A DNA stretch of 64,000 bases from Pantoea endophytica (GTDB lineage: Bacteria; Pseudomonadota; Gammaproteobacteria; Enterobacterales; Enterobacteriaceae), in assembly GCF_002858935.1 (NCBI RefSeq), contig NZ_PJRT01000028.1:1-64000 (forward strand). Reading direction: 5' to 3'. Under the pieces are notes generated by a model. That model made no database searches and was not told the DNA's origin. It worked only from the letters and a program-made list of their open reading frames with translations. The translations under genes were made by a program, and so were the position numbers. Every line of letters begins with the position of its first letter. Position 1 is the first letter of the stretch. Positions 48,675-61,645 of the stretch are shown piece after piece.

Positions 48675-49331
48675 ATGCAGAAAGAAAAACTTTCCGCTTT
48701 AATGGATGGTGAAACTTTAGATAACGAGCTGTTGGCATCGTTGTCGAAGGATGCGGATCTTCAGCACAGCTGGGAAAGCTACCATCTCATTCGCGACACC
48801 TTACGCGGTGATATCGGAGAAGTGCTGCATTTTGATATCTCCGCACGTGTGGCGGCGGCCATCGAAAACGAGCCGGCACGCAAAGTCACTTCGCTGATCC
48901 CTGAAGCGCAGCCTGAACCGTCACGCTACGAGAAGATGCCGTTTTGGCGTCGTGGTGGCAGCTGGGCGGCACAGCTGACGCAAGTTGGTGTGGCTGCGTG
49001 CGTCTCACTGGCGGTGATTGTCGGTGTTCAGCACTACAACAGCTCTCCAACCGGCAGCGCGACTGAAGCGTCTGATTCACCGGCATTCAATACCTTGCCG
49101 ATGATGGGTAAAGCGTCGCCGGTCAGCTTAGGCGTGCCTTCTGAAGCCTTCGACACCAACAGCTCTAATCAGCAGGTGCAGGAACAGCGTCGTCGCGTGA
49201 ATGCCATGCTGCAGGATTATGAACTGCAACGTCGTCTGCATGCCGATCAGGTTCAGTTTGAGAAAAACGATCCGCAACAGGCTCAGGCTAATGTTCCTGG
49301 AAATCAGTCGTTAGGAACTCAGCAGCAGTAA
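48675..49331 (+). CDS. rseA: Anti-sigma-E factor RseA
   Basis: RseA is the inner-membrane anti-sigma factor that holds RpoE until DegS and RseP cleave it. The cytoplasmic anti-sigma domain is residues 1-90 (LSALMDGETLDNELL), one membrane helix follows at about 100-118, and the periplasmic tail binds RseB. The TAA overlaps the rseB ATG by one base. Confidence 0.95.
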   Translation: MQKEKLSALMDGETLDNELLASLSKDADLQHSWESYHLIRDTLRGDIGEVLHFDISARVAAAIENEPARKVTSLIPEAQPEPSRYEKMPFWRRGGSWAAQLTQVGVAACVSLAVIVGVQHYNSSPTGSATEASDSPAFNTLPMMGKASPVSLGVPSEAFDTNSSNQQVQEQRRRVNAMLQDYELQRRLHADQVQFEKNDPQQAQANVPGNQSLGTQQQ

Positions 49332-50287
49332 TGAAGCAGCTTTGGTGTGCCGTTAGCCTGCTGGCAGGCAGCCTGTTTTGCTCATCTATCGCCTCGGCGC
49401 AGACCTCTGCGTCCGGGGCGTTGTTGGAACAGATGGAGCAGGCAAGCCAGAACCTCAACTACGAATTTGCCTACATCAATGTCTCGCGTCTCGGCATTGA
49501 ATCTCTGCGTTATCGTCACGCGGTTATCGACAATCGTATCTTCGCCCAACTGTTGCAGATGGACGGACCGCGCCGTGAAGTGATTCAGCGCGGAAACGAC
49601 ATCAGCTATTTCGAGCCGGGATTAGATCCCTTCTCGCTGCCGGGCAATCACATCATCGATGCGTTACCTGGTTTGATGTTCGCCGACTTCTCCCGTTTGG
49701 GTGAGGCCTACGATTTCATTCCGGTGGGCCGTTCGCGCATGGCCGATCAGATGTGCGAAGTGGTGCGCATCGTGTCACGCGATGGCACACGCTACAGCTA
49801 TGTCGTGTGGCTGGATGTGGACACTAAATTGCCGCTGCGTATCGATCTGCTTGATCGGGACGGTGAAACGCTGGAACAGTTCCGCGTCATCAGCTTTGCC
49901 GTCGATGAAGGCGTACGCAATCTGATGCAAGGGCTGGAGAAGGCCAACTTGCCGCCATCGCTGTCGTTACCGGCCGGTGACAAAGTGGAACTCAGCTGGC
50001 AGCCAAGCTGGCTTCCGGCGGGCATGAAACTGATCTCACAAAGTCGCCGCGATATCCCGTCGATGAACAAAACTGTCGAATCGCGCCTGTACAGCGATGG
50101 CCTGTTTAGCTTTGCCATTAATGTTACGCCAGCAGATAAAAGCAGCAGCGTGCAGGCATTGCGCACTGGACGTCGCACGGTGCAGACAGAAGTGCGCAAT
50201 AATAACGAAATCACGGTGGTGGGCGAGTTACCGCCAGCCACTGCCAAACGTATTGCGGACAGCATAGATTCGGGTTCACCAAAATGA
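49331..50287 (+). CDS. rseB: Sigma-E regulatory protein RseB
   Basis: RseB is the periplasmic protein that shields RseA from DegS and senses lipopolysaccharide. A signal peptide (LLAGSLFCSSIASAQT) is cleaved near residue 24. The 318 residues equal E. coli RseB. It overlaps rseA by one base and rseC by four. Confidence 0.95.
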   Translation: MKQLWCAVSLLAGSLFCSSIASAQTSASGALLEQMEQASQNLNYEFAYINVSRLGIESLRYRHAVIDNRIFAQLLQMDGPRREVIQRGNDISYFEPGLDPFSLPGNHIIDALPGLMFADFSRLGEAYDFIPVGRSRMADQMCEVVRIVSRDGTRYSYVVWLDVDTKLPLRIDLLDRDGETLEQFRVISFAVDEGVRNLMQGLEKANLPPSLSLPAGDKVELSWQPSWLPAGMKLISQSRRDIPSMNKTVESRLYSDGLFSFAINVTPADKSSSVQALRTGRRTVQTEVRNNNEITVVGELPPATAKRIADSIDSGSPK

Positions 50288-50748
50288 TGAAAGAATGGGC
50301 CACCGTGGTGGCGTGGAAAGAAGGCATTGCCACTCTGCACACGGAAGCGAAAACGTCTTGTAACAGCTGCTCGGCGCGTAAAGGCTGCGGCAGCCATGCG
50401 CTTAATCAGCTGGGGCCGAAAAATGCCCACGTGATGACTATCGCCAGCGCGGAGCCGTTGCAACCCGGCCAGCGCATTGAGTTAGGCATCCGCGAAAGCA
50501 GCCTGCTGGGCTCTGCCTTGCTGGTTTACATGACGCCGCTGTTTGGCCTGTTTTTAGTGGCTGGCATCTTCCAGATGCTGTTCGCCAGCGATCTGGCTGC
50601 GGCCTGTGGCGCGCTGTTGGGCGGCATTGGCGGCTTTATCGTGGCGAAAGGGGTATCCAAACTCTTCGGCGATCGCGAGGCTTTCCAGCCGGTGATTCTC
50701 AGCGTTGCGTTACCGCCTGATGCGTTGCGCGTGGAAAGCGAAGCTTGA
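50284..50748 (+). CDS. rseC: SoxR-reducing/sigma-E regulatory membrane protein RseC
   Basis: A 154-residue inner-membrane protein of the RseC/MucC family. Four Cys lie in SCNSCSARKGCG near residues 24-35, then two membrane helices (LLGSALLVYMTPLFGLFLVA and AACGALLGGIGGFIVA). It has been linked to reduction of SoxR and to thiamine metabolism; its part in sigma-E control is minor. Its ATGA overlaps the rseB stop. Confidence 0.92.
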   Translation: MMKEWATVVAWKEGIATLHTEAKTSCNSCSARKGCGSHALNQLGPKNAHVMTIASAEPLQPGQRIELGIRESSLLGSALLVYMTPLFGLFLVAGIFQMLFASDLAAACGALLGGIGGFIVAKGVSKLFGDREAFQPVILSVALPPDALRVESEA

Positions 50749-50757
50749 TCCCCGTCC

Positions 50758-50780
50758 AGGCCGCGTTTGATGCGGCCTTT
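50758..50780 (+). terminator. Weak hairpin after rseC
   Basis: AGGCCGC / GCGGCCT with a 7-nt loop is followed by only TTT. A partial terminator at the end of rpoE-rseABC is possible. Confidence 0.45.
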
Positions 50781-50966
50781 CCCAATCAGCTTAACCGCTG
50801 AAATCTGTTGCGATTCCCCACAGTTCCATTCTTTAACGCGCGGCGTTAACAGTGTAATATGCGTCGTCATTAATGAGGCCGACAGGGTTCCGGGTTAAGC
50901 TCACTTTCCTGAATGTGTTCGTGCTCAAGTTTCCCACTGATTTTCTACGTGAAGATATTCATATAA

Positions 50967-52766
50967 ATGAAGCACATACGAAATTTCTCCATCATCGCTC
51001 ACATTGACCACGGCAAATCAACGCTCTCTGACCGTTTGATTCAAATTTGTGGTGGCCTGAGCGATCGTGAGATGGCGGCGCAGGTTCTGGATTCCATGGA
51101 TCTGGAACGCGAGCGCGGCATTACCATTAAAGCGCAGAGCGTGACGCTCGATTACAAAGCGCAGGACGGTGAAACTTACCAGCTCAATTTTATCGATACT
51201 CCCGGTCACGTTGACTTCTCCTATGAAGTTTCCCGCTCGCTGGCGGCGTGTGAAGGAGCATTGCTGGTGGTCGATGCAGGGCAGGGCGTTGAAGCTCAGA
51301 CGCTGGCAAACTGCTACACCGCAATGGAAATGGATCTGGAAGTGGTACCGGTGCTGAACAAAATCGACCTGCCTGCCGCCGATCCAGAACGTGTAGCGGA
51401 AGAGATTGAAGATATCGTCGGCATTGACGCCACCGATGCGGTGCGTTGCTCGGCGAAAACCGGCGTGGGCGTACCCGACGTGCTGGAACGGCTGGTGCGT
51501 GACATCCCGCCGCCAGAAGGCGATCCGGAAGGCCCGCTGCAGGCGCTGATCATCGATTCCTGGTTCGATAACTACCTTGGCGTGGTATCGCTGATTCGTA
51601 TTAAGAACGGCACGCTGCGTAAAGGTGACAAAGTTAAAGTCATGAGCTCCGGTCAAAGCTACAACGCTGACCGTCTCGGCATCTTCACGCCGAAGCGTGT
51701 TGATCGCAACGAGCTGAACTGCGGTGAAGTAGGCTGGCTGGTGTGTGCGATTAAAGACATCCTCGGCGCACCGGTGGGCGATACGCTAACCCTGCAGCGC
51801 AATCCGGCGGAGAAAGTGTTGCCTGGCTTCAAGAAAGTGAAGCCACAGGTTTACGCCGGTCTGTTCCCAATCAGTTCTGACGACTATGAAGCGTTCCGTG
51901 ATGCGCTGGGCAAATTGAGCCTGAACGATGCGTCACTGTTCTACGAGCCAGAGAGCTCAACGGCGCTGGGCTTCGGTTTCCGCATAGGCTTCCTTGGTCT
52001 GCTGCACATGGAGATCATTCAGGAACGTCTGGAGCGTGAATACGATCTGGATCTGATCACCACTGCACCAACCGTAGTGTATGAAGTGGAAACCACCGAC
52101 GGTGAAACTATCTATGTTGATAGCCCGTCGAAGCTGCCACCGCTGAATAATATTGCCGAGCTGCGCGAGCCTATTGCTGAGTGTCACATGCTGCTGCCGC
52201 AGGAGTTCCTCGGCAACGTCATTACGCTGTGTATCGAAAAACGTGGCGTGCAAACCAACATGGTTTACCACGGCAAGCAGGTTGCGCTGACGTATGAGAT
52301 TCCGATGGCGGAAGTGGTTCTTGACTTCTTCGACCGTCTGAAATCAACCTCGCGCGGTTATGCTTCGCTGGATTACAACTTCAAACGTTTCCAGACCTCT
52401 GACATGGTGCGTGTCGACGTGATGATTAACTCAGAACGTGTTGATGCGCTGGCGCTGATTACTCACCGTGATAACTCACAATATCGTGGCCGCGACCTGG
52501 TGGAGAAGATGAAAGATCTGATCCCACGTCAGCAGTTCGATATTGCGATTCAGGCGGCAATCGGCAACCACATTATCGCTCGCTCAACGGTAAAACAGCT
52601 GCGTAAAAACGTCCTGGCGAAATGCTATGGCGGTGACGTGAGCCGTAAGAAGAAACTGTTGCAGAAGCAGAAAGACGGTAAGAAGCGAATGAAGCAGGTC
52701 GGCAACGTTGAGCTGCCGCAGGAAGCATTCCTTGCCATTCTGCATGTCGGTAAAGACAGCAAATAA
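50967..52766 (+). CDS. lepA: Elongation factor 4 (LepA)
   Basis: LepA is a ribosomal GTPase acting in initiation and back-translocation. G1 is AHIDHGKST (11-19), G3 DTPGHVDF and G4 NKIDLP; the unique C-terminal domain ends in [16 protein letters not shown]. It is 599 residues as in E. coli. lepB starts 9 nt after it, so they share a transcript. Confidence 0.97.
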   Translation: MKHIRNFSIIAHIDHGKSTLSDRLIQICGGLSDREMAAQVLDSMDLERERGITIKAQSVTLDYKAQDGETYQLNFIDTPGHVDFSYEVSRSLAACEGALLVVDAGQGVEAQTLANCYTAMEMDLEVVPVLNKIDLPAADPERVAEEIEDIVGIDATDAVRCSAKTGVGVPDVLERLVRDIPPPEGDPEGPLQALIIDSWFDNYLGVVSLIRIKNGTLRKGDKVKVMSSGQSYNADRLGIFTPKRVDRNELNCGEVGWLVCAIKDILGAPVGDTLTLQRNPAEKVLPGFKKVKPQVYAGLFPISSDDYEAFRDALGKLSLNDASLFYEPESSTALGFGFRIGFLGLLHMEIIQERLEREYDLDLITTAPTVVYEVETTDGETIYVDSPSKLPPLNNIAELREPIAECHMLLPQEFLGNVITLCIEKRGVQTNMVYHGKQVALTYEIPMAEVVLDFFDRLKSTSRGYASLDYNFKRFQTSDMVRVDVMINSERVDALALITHRDNSQYRGRDLVEKMKDLIPRQQFDIAIQAAIGNHIIARSTVKQLRKNVLAKCYGGDVSRKKKLLQKQKDGKKRMKQVGNVELPQEAFLAILHVGKDSK

Positions 52767-52775
52767 GGATTTTTA

Positions 52776-53747
52776 ATGGCTAACATGTTCGCCCTGGTTT
52801 TAGTGATCGCAACGCTGATCACTGGCGTTATCTGGTGTATCGATCGCTTTAAATGGGCACCGGCGCGTCGTGCGAAGCAGGCTGCCGCGCAAGCGCAGGC
52901 CGGCAACGCACTCGACAGTAAAACGCTGGCGAAAGTAGCCGCGCAGCCGGGTTGGGTTGAAACCACCGCATCGGTGTTCCCGGTGCTGGCGGTGGTGTTG
53001 ATCGTGCGTTCGTTTATTTTCGAGCCGTTCCAGATTCCCTCGGGCTCAATGATGCCAACGCTGCTGATTGGCGACTTCATCCTCGTGGAGAAGTTTGCTT
53101 ACGGTATTAAAGATCCGATTACCCAAACCACACTGATACCAACTGGCCATCCGCAGCGCGGTGATGTCGCGGTATTCAAATACCCGAAAGATCCCAGCGT
53201 GGACTACATCAAGCGCGTGATTGGCTTGCCGGGCGATAAAGTGGTGTTTGATCCTTACAGCAAAACCCTGACCATCAATCCGGGTTGCAGCAGCGGCAGT
53301 TGCGACACGGCGCTGCCAGTGACTTACACTAACGTTGAGCCAAGTAACTTCATTCAAACCTTCAGCGGCTTTGATGGCAATGAAACCGGCAACGGCTTCT
53401 TCCAGGCGCCGCAGGGCGAAACCATGAAGGGCGGCCTGCGTCTCGGCACCCGCAAAGAGACATTGGGCAACGTAACGCACGATATCTTGCTGGTAAACGA
53501 AGCGCAAAGTCAGGCAAGCATGTATTATCAGCAGCCGGGCCAACCGCAATCGACCTGGATTGTGCCGCAAGGGCAATATTTCATGATGGGTGATAACCGC
53601 GATAACAGCGCCGACAGCCGCTACTGGGGCTTCGTGCCCGAGAAGAATCTGGTCGGCAAAGCGGTGGCCATCTGGATGAGCTTCGAGAAACAAGAAGGAC
53701 AGTGGCCGACCGGCGTGCGCTTTAGCCGCATTGGTGGGATTCACTAA
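52776..53747 (+). CDS. lepB: Signal peptidase I (LepB)
   Basis: LepB cleaves signal peptides at the outer face of the inner membrane. Two N-terminal membrane helices surround a basic loop, then the catalytic Ser91 (PSGSMMP) and Lys146 (DYIKRVIGLPGD), and box E GDNRDNSADSRYWG. AAGGA lies six bases before the ATG. At 323 residues it matches E. coli (324). Confidence 0.97.
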   Translation: MANMFALVLVIATLITGVIWCIDRFKWAPARRAKQAAAQAQAGNALDSKTLAKVAAQPGWVETTASVFPVLAVVLIVRSFIFEPFQIPSGSMMPTLLIGDFILVEKFAYGIKDPITQTTLIPTGHPQRGDVAVFKYPKDPSVDYIKRVIGLPGDKVVFDPYSKTLTINPGCSSGSCDTALPVTYTNVEPSNFIQTFSGFDGNETGNGFFQAPQGETMKGGLRLGTRKETLGNVTHDILLVNEAQSQASMYYQQPGQPQSTWIVPQGQYFMMGDNRDNSADSRYWGFVPEKNLVGKAVAIWMSFEKQEGQWPTGVRFSRIGGIH

Positions 53748-53751
53748 TTAG

Positions 53752-54546
<795 letters not shown>

Positions 54547-54595
54547 ATAGTCACATTGCAGCGTCGAAAGCGGCGCTGCCCAAGTCAGGACTCGA

Positions 54596-55501
54596 ATGAG
54601 CGAACTCGAAACATACAGCGGCTTTGTCGCGATTGTAGGCCGACCAAACGTCGGTAAATCCACTTTGCTGAACCAGTTGCTGGGGCAGAAAGTGTCGATC
54701 ACGTCACGCAAGCCGCAAACCACGCGTCACCGTATTATGGGCATCCACACCGAAGGCGCTTATCAGGCGATCTACGTGGATACGCCAGGGCTGCACATGG
54801 AAGAGAAACGGGCGATCAACCGCCTGATGAACCGTGCCGCCAGCAGCTCCATTGGTGACGTTGAGCTGGTGATCTTTGTGGTTGAAGGCACGCGCTGGAC
54901 ACCAGACGACGAGATGGTGCTCAACAAGCTGCGTGATAACAAAGTTCCGGTGGTATTGGCGATCAATAAAGTCGACAACATCCAGGATAAGAGCATTCTG
55001 TTACCGCATCTGCAGTTCCTTAGCCAGCAGATGAACTTCCTTGAAATCGTCCCTATCTCAGCGGAAAGCGGCAAAAATGTCGACGCGATTGCGGCGATTG
55101 CGCGCAAATGCCTGCCAAAATCTGAGCATCATTTCCCGGAAGATTATGTCACCGACCGCTCGCAGCGCTTTATGGCGTCTGAGATCATCCGTGAAAAGTT
55201 AATGCGCTTCCTGGGTGCTGAACTGCCTTACTCCGTTACCGTCGAAATTGAGCAGTTTGTTTCGAACGATCGCGGCGGCTACGACATCAATGGCCTGATC
55301 CTTGTTGAGCGCGAAGGCCAGAAGAAAATGGTCATCGGTAATAAAGGCGCCAAGATCAAAACCATCGGCATTGAATCGCGTAAAGACATGGAAGAGATGT
55401 TTGAAGCGAAAGTGCATCTCGAACTGTGGGTTAAAGTGAAATCGGGCTGGGCGGACGATGAACGTGCGCTGCGCAGCTTAGGTTACTCTGACGAAGGTTA
55501 A
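54596..55501 (+). CDS. era: GTPase Era
   Basis: Era is an essential GTPase for 30S assembly. G1 GRPNVGKS (15-22), G3 DTPG and G4 NKVD are present, and the C-terminal KH domain has [13 protein letters not shown]. It is 301 residues as in E. coli. Part of lepA-lepB-rnc-era-recO-pdxJ-acpS. Confidence 0.97.
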   Translation: MSELETYSGFVAIVGRPNVGKSTLLNQLLGQKVSITSRKPQTTRHRIMGIHTEGAYQAIYVDTPGLHMEEKRAINRLMNRAASSSIGDVELVIFVVEGTRWTPDDEMVLNKLRDNKVPVVLAINKVDNIQDKSILLPHLQFLSQQMNFLEIVPISAESGKNVDAIAAIARKCLPKSEHHFPEDYVTDRSQRFMASEIIREKLMRFLGAELPYSVTVEIEQFVSNDRGGYDINGLILVEREGQKKMVIGNKGAKIKTIGIESRKDMEEMFEAKVHLELWVKVKSGWADDERALRSLGYSDEG

Positions 55502-55504
55502 GTA

Positions 55505-56233
55505 ATGGAAGGCTGGCAACGCGCCTTTGTGCTGCATAGTCGCCCTTACAGCGAAACCAGCCTACTCCTCGATCTGTTCAGCGAAAGCGAAGGGCGCGTC
55601 CGCGTCCTTGCCAAAGGCGCCCGCTCGCGCCGCTCCCAACTAAAAGGTGCACTGCAACCCTTTACGCCACTGCTGGTGCGCTGGGGTGGACGCGGTGATG
55701 TCAAAACGCTGCGCAATGCCGAAGCCGTTTCGCTGGCATTGCCGCTCAGCGGCATTACGCTCTATTGCGGGCTCTACGTCAACGAGCTGCTGTCGCGCGT
55801 GCTGGAGCAGCAAATTCCCTTCTCTGATATGTTCTTTGATTACCTGAATTGCATCCAAACGCTGGCGGCAGGCAACGGCTCGCCTGAACCGGCGCTGCGC
55901 CGCTTTGAGCTGGCGCTGCTCGGGCATCTCGGTTACGGCGTGGATTTTCTGCACTGTGCCGGCAGCGGCGAAGAGGTGGCTGATGGCATGACCTACAGCT
56001 ACCGGGAAGAGAAGGGTTTTATCGCCAGTTTGGTGGTCAATCAACGCAGCTTTACCGGCCGCCAGCTGCGTGCGTTGTGGGAGCGCGAATTCCCCGATGC
56101 CGATACTCTGCGCGCCGCCAAACGCTTTACGCGTATGGCGCTCAAACCCTATCTTGGCGGCAAGCCGCTGAAGAGTCAGGAACTTTTTCGCCAGTTTGTG
56201 CCAAAAAAGAAACCCGATGTGGCAAACGACTAG
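55505..56233 (+). CDS. recO: DNA repair protein RecO
   Basis: RecO loads RecA onto SSB-coated DNA with RecR. The N-terminal OB-fold has [22 protein letters not shown]; the rest is alpha-helical. It is 242 residues, E. coli length, and starts 3 nt after era. Confidence 0.95.
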   Translation: MEGWQRAFVLHSRPYSETSLLLDLFSESEGRVRVLAKGARSRRSQLKGALQPFTPLLVRWGGRGDVKTLRNAEAVSLALPLSGITLYCGLYVNELLSRVLEQQIPFSDMFFDYLNCIQTLAAGNGSPEPALRRFELALLGHLGYGVDFLHCAGSGEEVADGMTYSYREEKGFIASLVVNQRSFTGRQLRALWEREFPDADTLRAAKRFTRMALKPYLGGKPLKSQELFRQFVPKKKPDVAND

Positions 56234-56303
56234 CGCTGGTCGTACCGCCTGATATATTCAGCGCGGTACACTGCAAACACACTGAACACATTTAAGGATT
56301 GTC

Positions 56304-57035
56304 ATGGCTGAGTTGCTGTTAGGCGTCAACATTGACCACATTGCCACCGTACGTAACGCACGTGGTACAAACTATCCCGATCCGGTGCAGGCCGCGTTTG
56401 TTGCTGAGCAGGCCGGCGCTGACGGCATTACCGTGCATCTGCGTGAGGATCGCCGTCACATCACCGATCGTGATGTACGCATTTTGCGTGACACCATCCA
56501 GACGCGCATGAATCTGGAGATGGCGGTAACGGACGAGATGATCGACATTGCCTGTGAAATCAAGCCGCACTTCGTTTGTCTGGTGCCGGAAAAGCGTCAG
56601 GAAGTGACCACCGAAGGCGGGCTGGATGTGGCGGGTCAGCAGGACAAAATTAATGCTGCGGTGCGCCTGTTAAGCGACGCCGGCATTCTGGTGTCACTGT
56701 TTATCGATGCCGATCACCGCCAGATTGAAGCGGCGGTTGCCAGCGGCGCGCCTTATATCGAAATTCACACCGGTGCCTATGCCGAAGCGCCCGAAGGTCT
56801 CGCGCGCCAGGCTGAGCTGTCGCGCATCCGCAAAGCCGCGACTTTCGCCGCCAGCCTCGGCCTGAAAGTCAATGCCGGCCACGGTTTGACTTACCACAAT
56901 GTGCAGCCGATTGCTGAATTGCCGGAAATGCACGAGCTGAATATTGGCCATGCGATTATTGGTCGCGCGCTGTTCAGCGGTTTGGCCGATGCGGTCAGCG
57001 AAATGAAGCAGCTGATGCGGGAAGCGCGTCGCTAA
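56304..57035 (+). CDS. pdxJ: Pyridoxine 5'-phosphate synthase PdxJ
   Basis: PdxJ closes the pyridine ring of vitamin B6 from 1-deoxyxylulose 5-phosphate and 3-amino-2-oxopropyl phosphate. Motifs [26 protein letters not shown] and [10 protein letters not shown] are intact. AAGGA precedes the ATG. Its stop overlaps the acpS ATG by one base (TAATG). Confidence 0.96.
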   Translation: MAELLLGVNIDHIATVRNARGTNYPDPVQAAFVAEQAGADGITVHLREDRRHITDRDVRILRDTIQTRMNLEMAVTDEMIDIACEIKPHFVCLVPEKRQEVTTEGGLDVAGQQDKINAAVRLLSDAGILVSLFIDADHRQIEAAVASGAPYIEIHTGAYAEAPEGLARQAELSRIRKAATFAASLGLKVNAGHGLTYHNVQPIAELPEMHELNIGHAIIGRALFSGLADAVSEMKQLMREARR

Positions 57036-57415
57036 TGGCGATTCTCGGGCTCGGCAGCGATATCGTAGAGATCGAGCGCATTGCTGGCGTCATTGAGCGC
57101 TCCGGCGACCGTCTGGCGCGTCGCGTATTAAGCGAAGCCGAGTGGCAGCAATATCAGGCACACCAGCAACCGGTGCGCTTTCTGGCTAAGCGTTTTGCGG
57201 TGAAAGAGGCGGCAGCGAAAGCGTTTGGCACCGGCATTCGCGGTGGCCTGGCCTTCAATCAGTTCGAAGTGTACAACGATGCGCTGGGCAAACCGGGATT
57301 ACGTTTCTTTGAGCAGGCCAGGGTGATCGCCAGCCAGCTCGGCGTGAAGCATGTGCATGTGACGTTAGCGGATGAACGCCATTACGCCTGCGCAACGGTG
57401 ATTATCGAGAACTAA
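57035..57415 (+). CDS. acpS: Holo-[acyl-carrier-protein] synthase AcpS
   Basis: AcpS transfers phosphopantetheine from CoA to acyl carrier protein. Asp9 (GSDIVEI) and the downstream [15 protein letters not shown] are the Mg2+ and CoA sites. It is 126 residues as in E. coli, the last gene of the rnc-era operon, and its 3' end overlaps the yfhL 3' end by 4 bp. Confidence 0.95.
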   Translation: MAILGLGSDIVEIERIAGVIERSGDRLARRVLSEAEWQQYQAHQQPVRFLAKRFAVKEAAAKAFGTGIRGGLAFNQFEVYNDALGKPGLRFFEQARVIASQLGVKHVHVTLADERHYACATVIIEN

Positions 57416-57660
57416 GGATGCAACACCACGAACTTCTCCCACAGCGCCTCGCGGCTTTCCGGGTGCTGTGGATCGGTAATGATGGTGTTATCAATCGGAC
57501 AGACGCTTTGGCAGGTCGGCACATCATAATGGCCCACGCACTCGGTGCAGCGGTCGACATCAATTTCATAGATCGCGTCGCCTAAGCTGATTGCCTGGTT
57601 TGGGCATTCAGGTTCGCACATATCGCAATTGATGCATTTAGTGGTGATGAGCAAGGCCAT
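57412..57660 (-). CDS. yfhL: YfhL family 4Fe-4S ferredoxin
   Basis: An 82-residue ferredoxin of the Alvin type. Cluster 1 ligands are Cys9, Cys12, Cys15 and Cys19; cluster 2 ligands Cys38, Cys41, Cys50 and Cys54, with the characteristic nine-residue gap ([10 protein letters not shown]). Electron partners are not known. It is convergent with acpS, as in E. coli. Confidence 0.93.
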   Translation of the reverse strand: MALLITTKCINCDMCEPECPNQAISLGDAIYEIDVDRCTECVGHYDVPTCQSVCPIDNTIITDPQHPESREALWEKFVVLHP

Positions 57661-57715
57661 AGCAGAAGTCCAATAACAGCAGGAAAGGCGCGGGTATTAT
57701 ACGCGCCTGATCTCA

Positions 57716-58555
57716 TCAGACCAGCTTTTTCACCAACGCTTCGCTGTGGCGAATGTGGCTGGAGGCGCGTTCAGGATCGTTTTGTACCAGCGCCATAAAC
57801 AGCAGATCGGTCAACGCCAGCTGCGCGCTGGTCGACGAGATCGCCGCACTGCGCGTGCTCTGCTCTTCCGCCACGGTGTAGAGGCAAACCGTGGCGCACT
57901 GCTGCAGAGCATTCGGCGTAAAGCCGGTAAAGGCCAGCACATCGGCACCGACCTGCGCCGCTTCCTGCGCCGCCAGATTGATTTCGCGACGTTCGCCAGT
58001 ATAGGAAATCGCCAGCAGCACATCGCCCGGCGCCATCGCTTGCACGCTGGCGAGCAAAGCGTGCATATCCTGCTCCGCCACCGCATTGATGCCGATCTTC
58101 ATCAGCTTCCACGAAAAATCTTTCGCCACTAAACCGGACGCGCCGATGCCAACCAGCAAAATCCGATTGGCATTTTTCAGCAGCTGCAAGGTTTGCAGCA
58201 GCTTCTCTTCGCTGTTGATGTCCAGCGTGGCGCGGATCGCCGAGATCTTTTCGGTCAGCAGCTTTTCGCCGACCACTTTCAGCGGATCGTCGCTGAGAAT
58301 ATGGTTATGCACGGTAATCGCATCGCGATCGGCCATCGATTCGCTCAGCGCCAGCTTCAGCGCTGGAAACCCTTTGTAGCCCAGCTTCTGGGCAAACTTC
58401 ACCACGCTGGACTGGCTAACGCCCGATTCCTCAGCGAGTTTTTGTGAACTGAGATGCCGTGCACGATCCGGCTGCGACAGCAAAAAATCCGCCAGCCGGC
58501 GCTCATTTAGCGCCAGTCGAGGGTAGAGCTGACGAATGCGCAGCAATGAACTCAT
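57716..58555 (-). CDS. yfhH: RpiR/MurR-family regulator YfhH
   Basis: A 279-residue transcriptional regulator with an N-terminal HTH (SSQKLAEESGVSQSSVVKFAQKLGYKGFPALK, about residues 35-66) and a C-terminal SIS sugar-phosphate domain (RILLVGIGASGLVAKDF, then LLAISYTGERREI). E. coli YfhH has no established target; no sugar catabolic genes lie beside it here. It is divergent from pgpC and may act on that intergenic region. Confidence 0.9.
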   Translation of the reverse strand: MSSLLRIRQLYPRLALNERRLADFLLSQPDRARHLSSQKLAEESGVSQSSVVKFAQKLGYKGFPALKLALSESMADRDAITVHNHILSDDPLKVVGEKLLTEKISAIRATLDINSEEKLLQTLQLLKNANRILLVGIGASGLVAKDFSWKLMKIGINAVAEQDMHALLASVQAMAPGDVLLAISYTGERREINLAAQEAAQVGADVLAFTGFTPNALQQCATVCLYTVAEEQSTRSAAISSTSAQLALTDLLFMALVQNDPERASSHIRHSEALVKKLV

Positions 58556-58722
58556 GGTTCGATCCTTAATTCCTTTATCCGCAAACAGCGCGTAAACGCG
58601 AAGAATAAACTATTCAAATGGCATTGTAGTCACTGGAATTAAAAATAGCAGCTTTCGCCCTGAACGCCGAAGCTGGCTACACTGTAGTGCAGAAACCACG
58701 AAGGATAGAGAAGGAGTGCTGT

Positions 58723-61375
<2,653 letters not shown>

Positions 61376-61539
61376 ATAGTTGTCTCGTAATGGCTCACAG
61401 GCCTCTGTCTTTTAAAGGCAGTATTTATGTTGTTTTAACTCCCAGAGCGAGGGGCATTTTGCGCAACAAAAAGGGGCAGGGCAACTTTTATAGCAAGAAT
61501 TGTGCAAAATTCAGCCAAACGCCAGGTGCCAGAATTTAT

Positions 61540-61578
61540 GCGCAAACGGTTTCGTAACCCGAGCTGTTTCTCTATAAT
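61540..61578 (+). promoter_or_regulatory. purL promoter with PurR box
   Basis: GCGCAAACGGTTTCGT (61540-61555) matches the PurR consensus ACGCAAACGTTTTCGT at 14 of 16 positions. A -10 TATAAT (61573-61578) lies 17 nt after the -35 TTTCGT that the operator covers. PurR with hypoxanthine or guanine would repress purL. Confidence 0.85.
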
Positions 61579-61645
61579 ACCGCCCGTTTTCCCCTGTTGC
61601 GCCCAATGAAGCGTCGCCCGGCACTTCAAAGACGAGAGATCTTTA

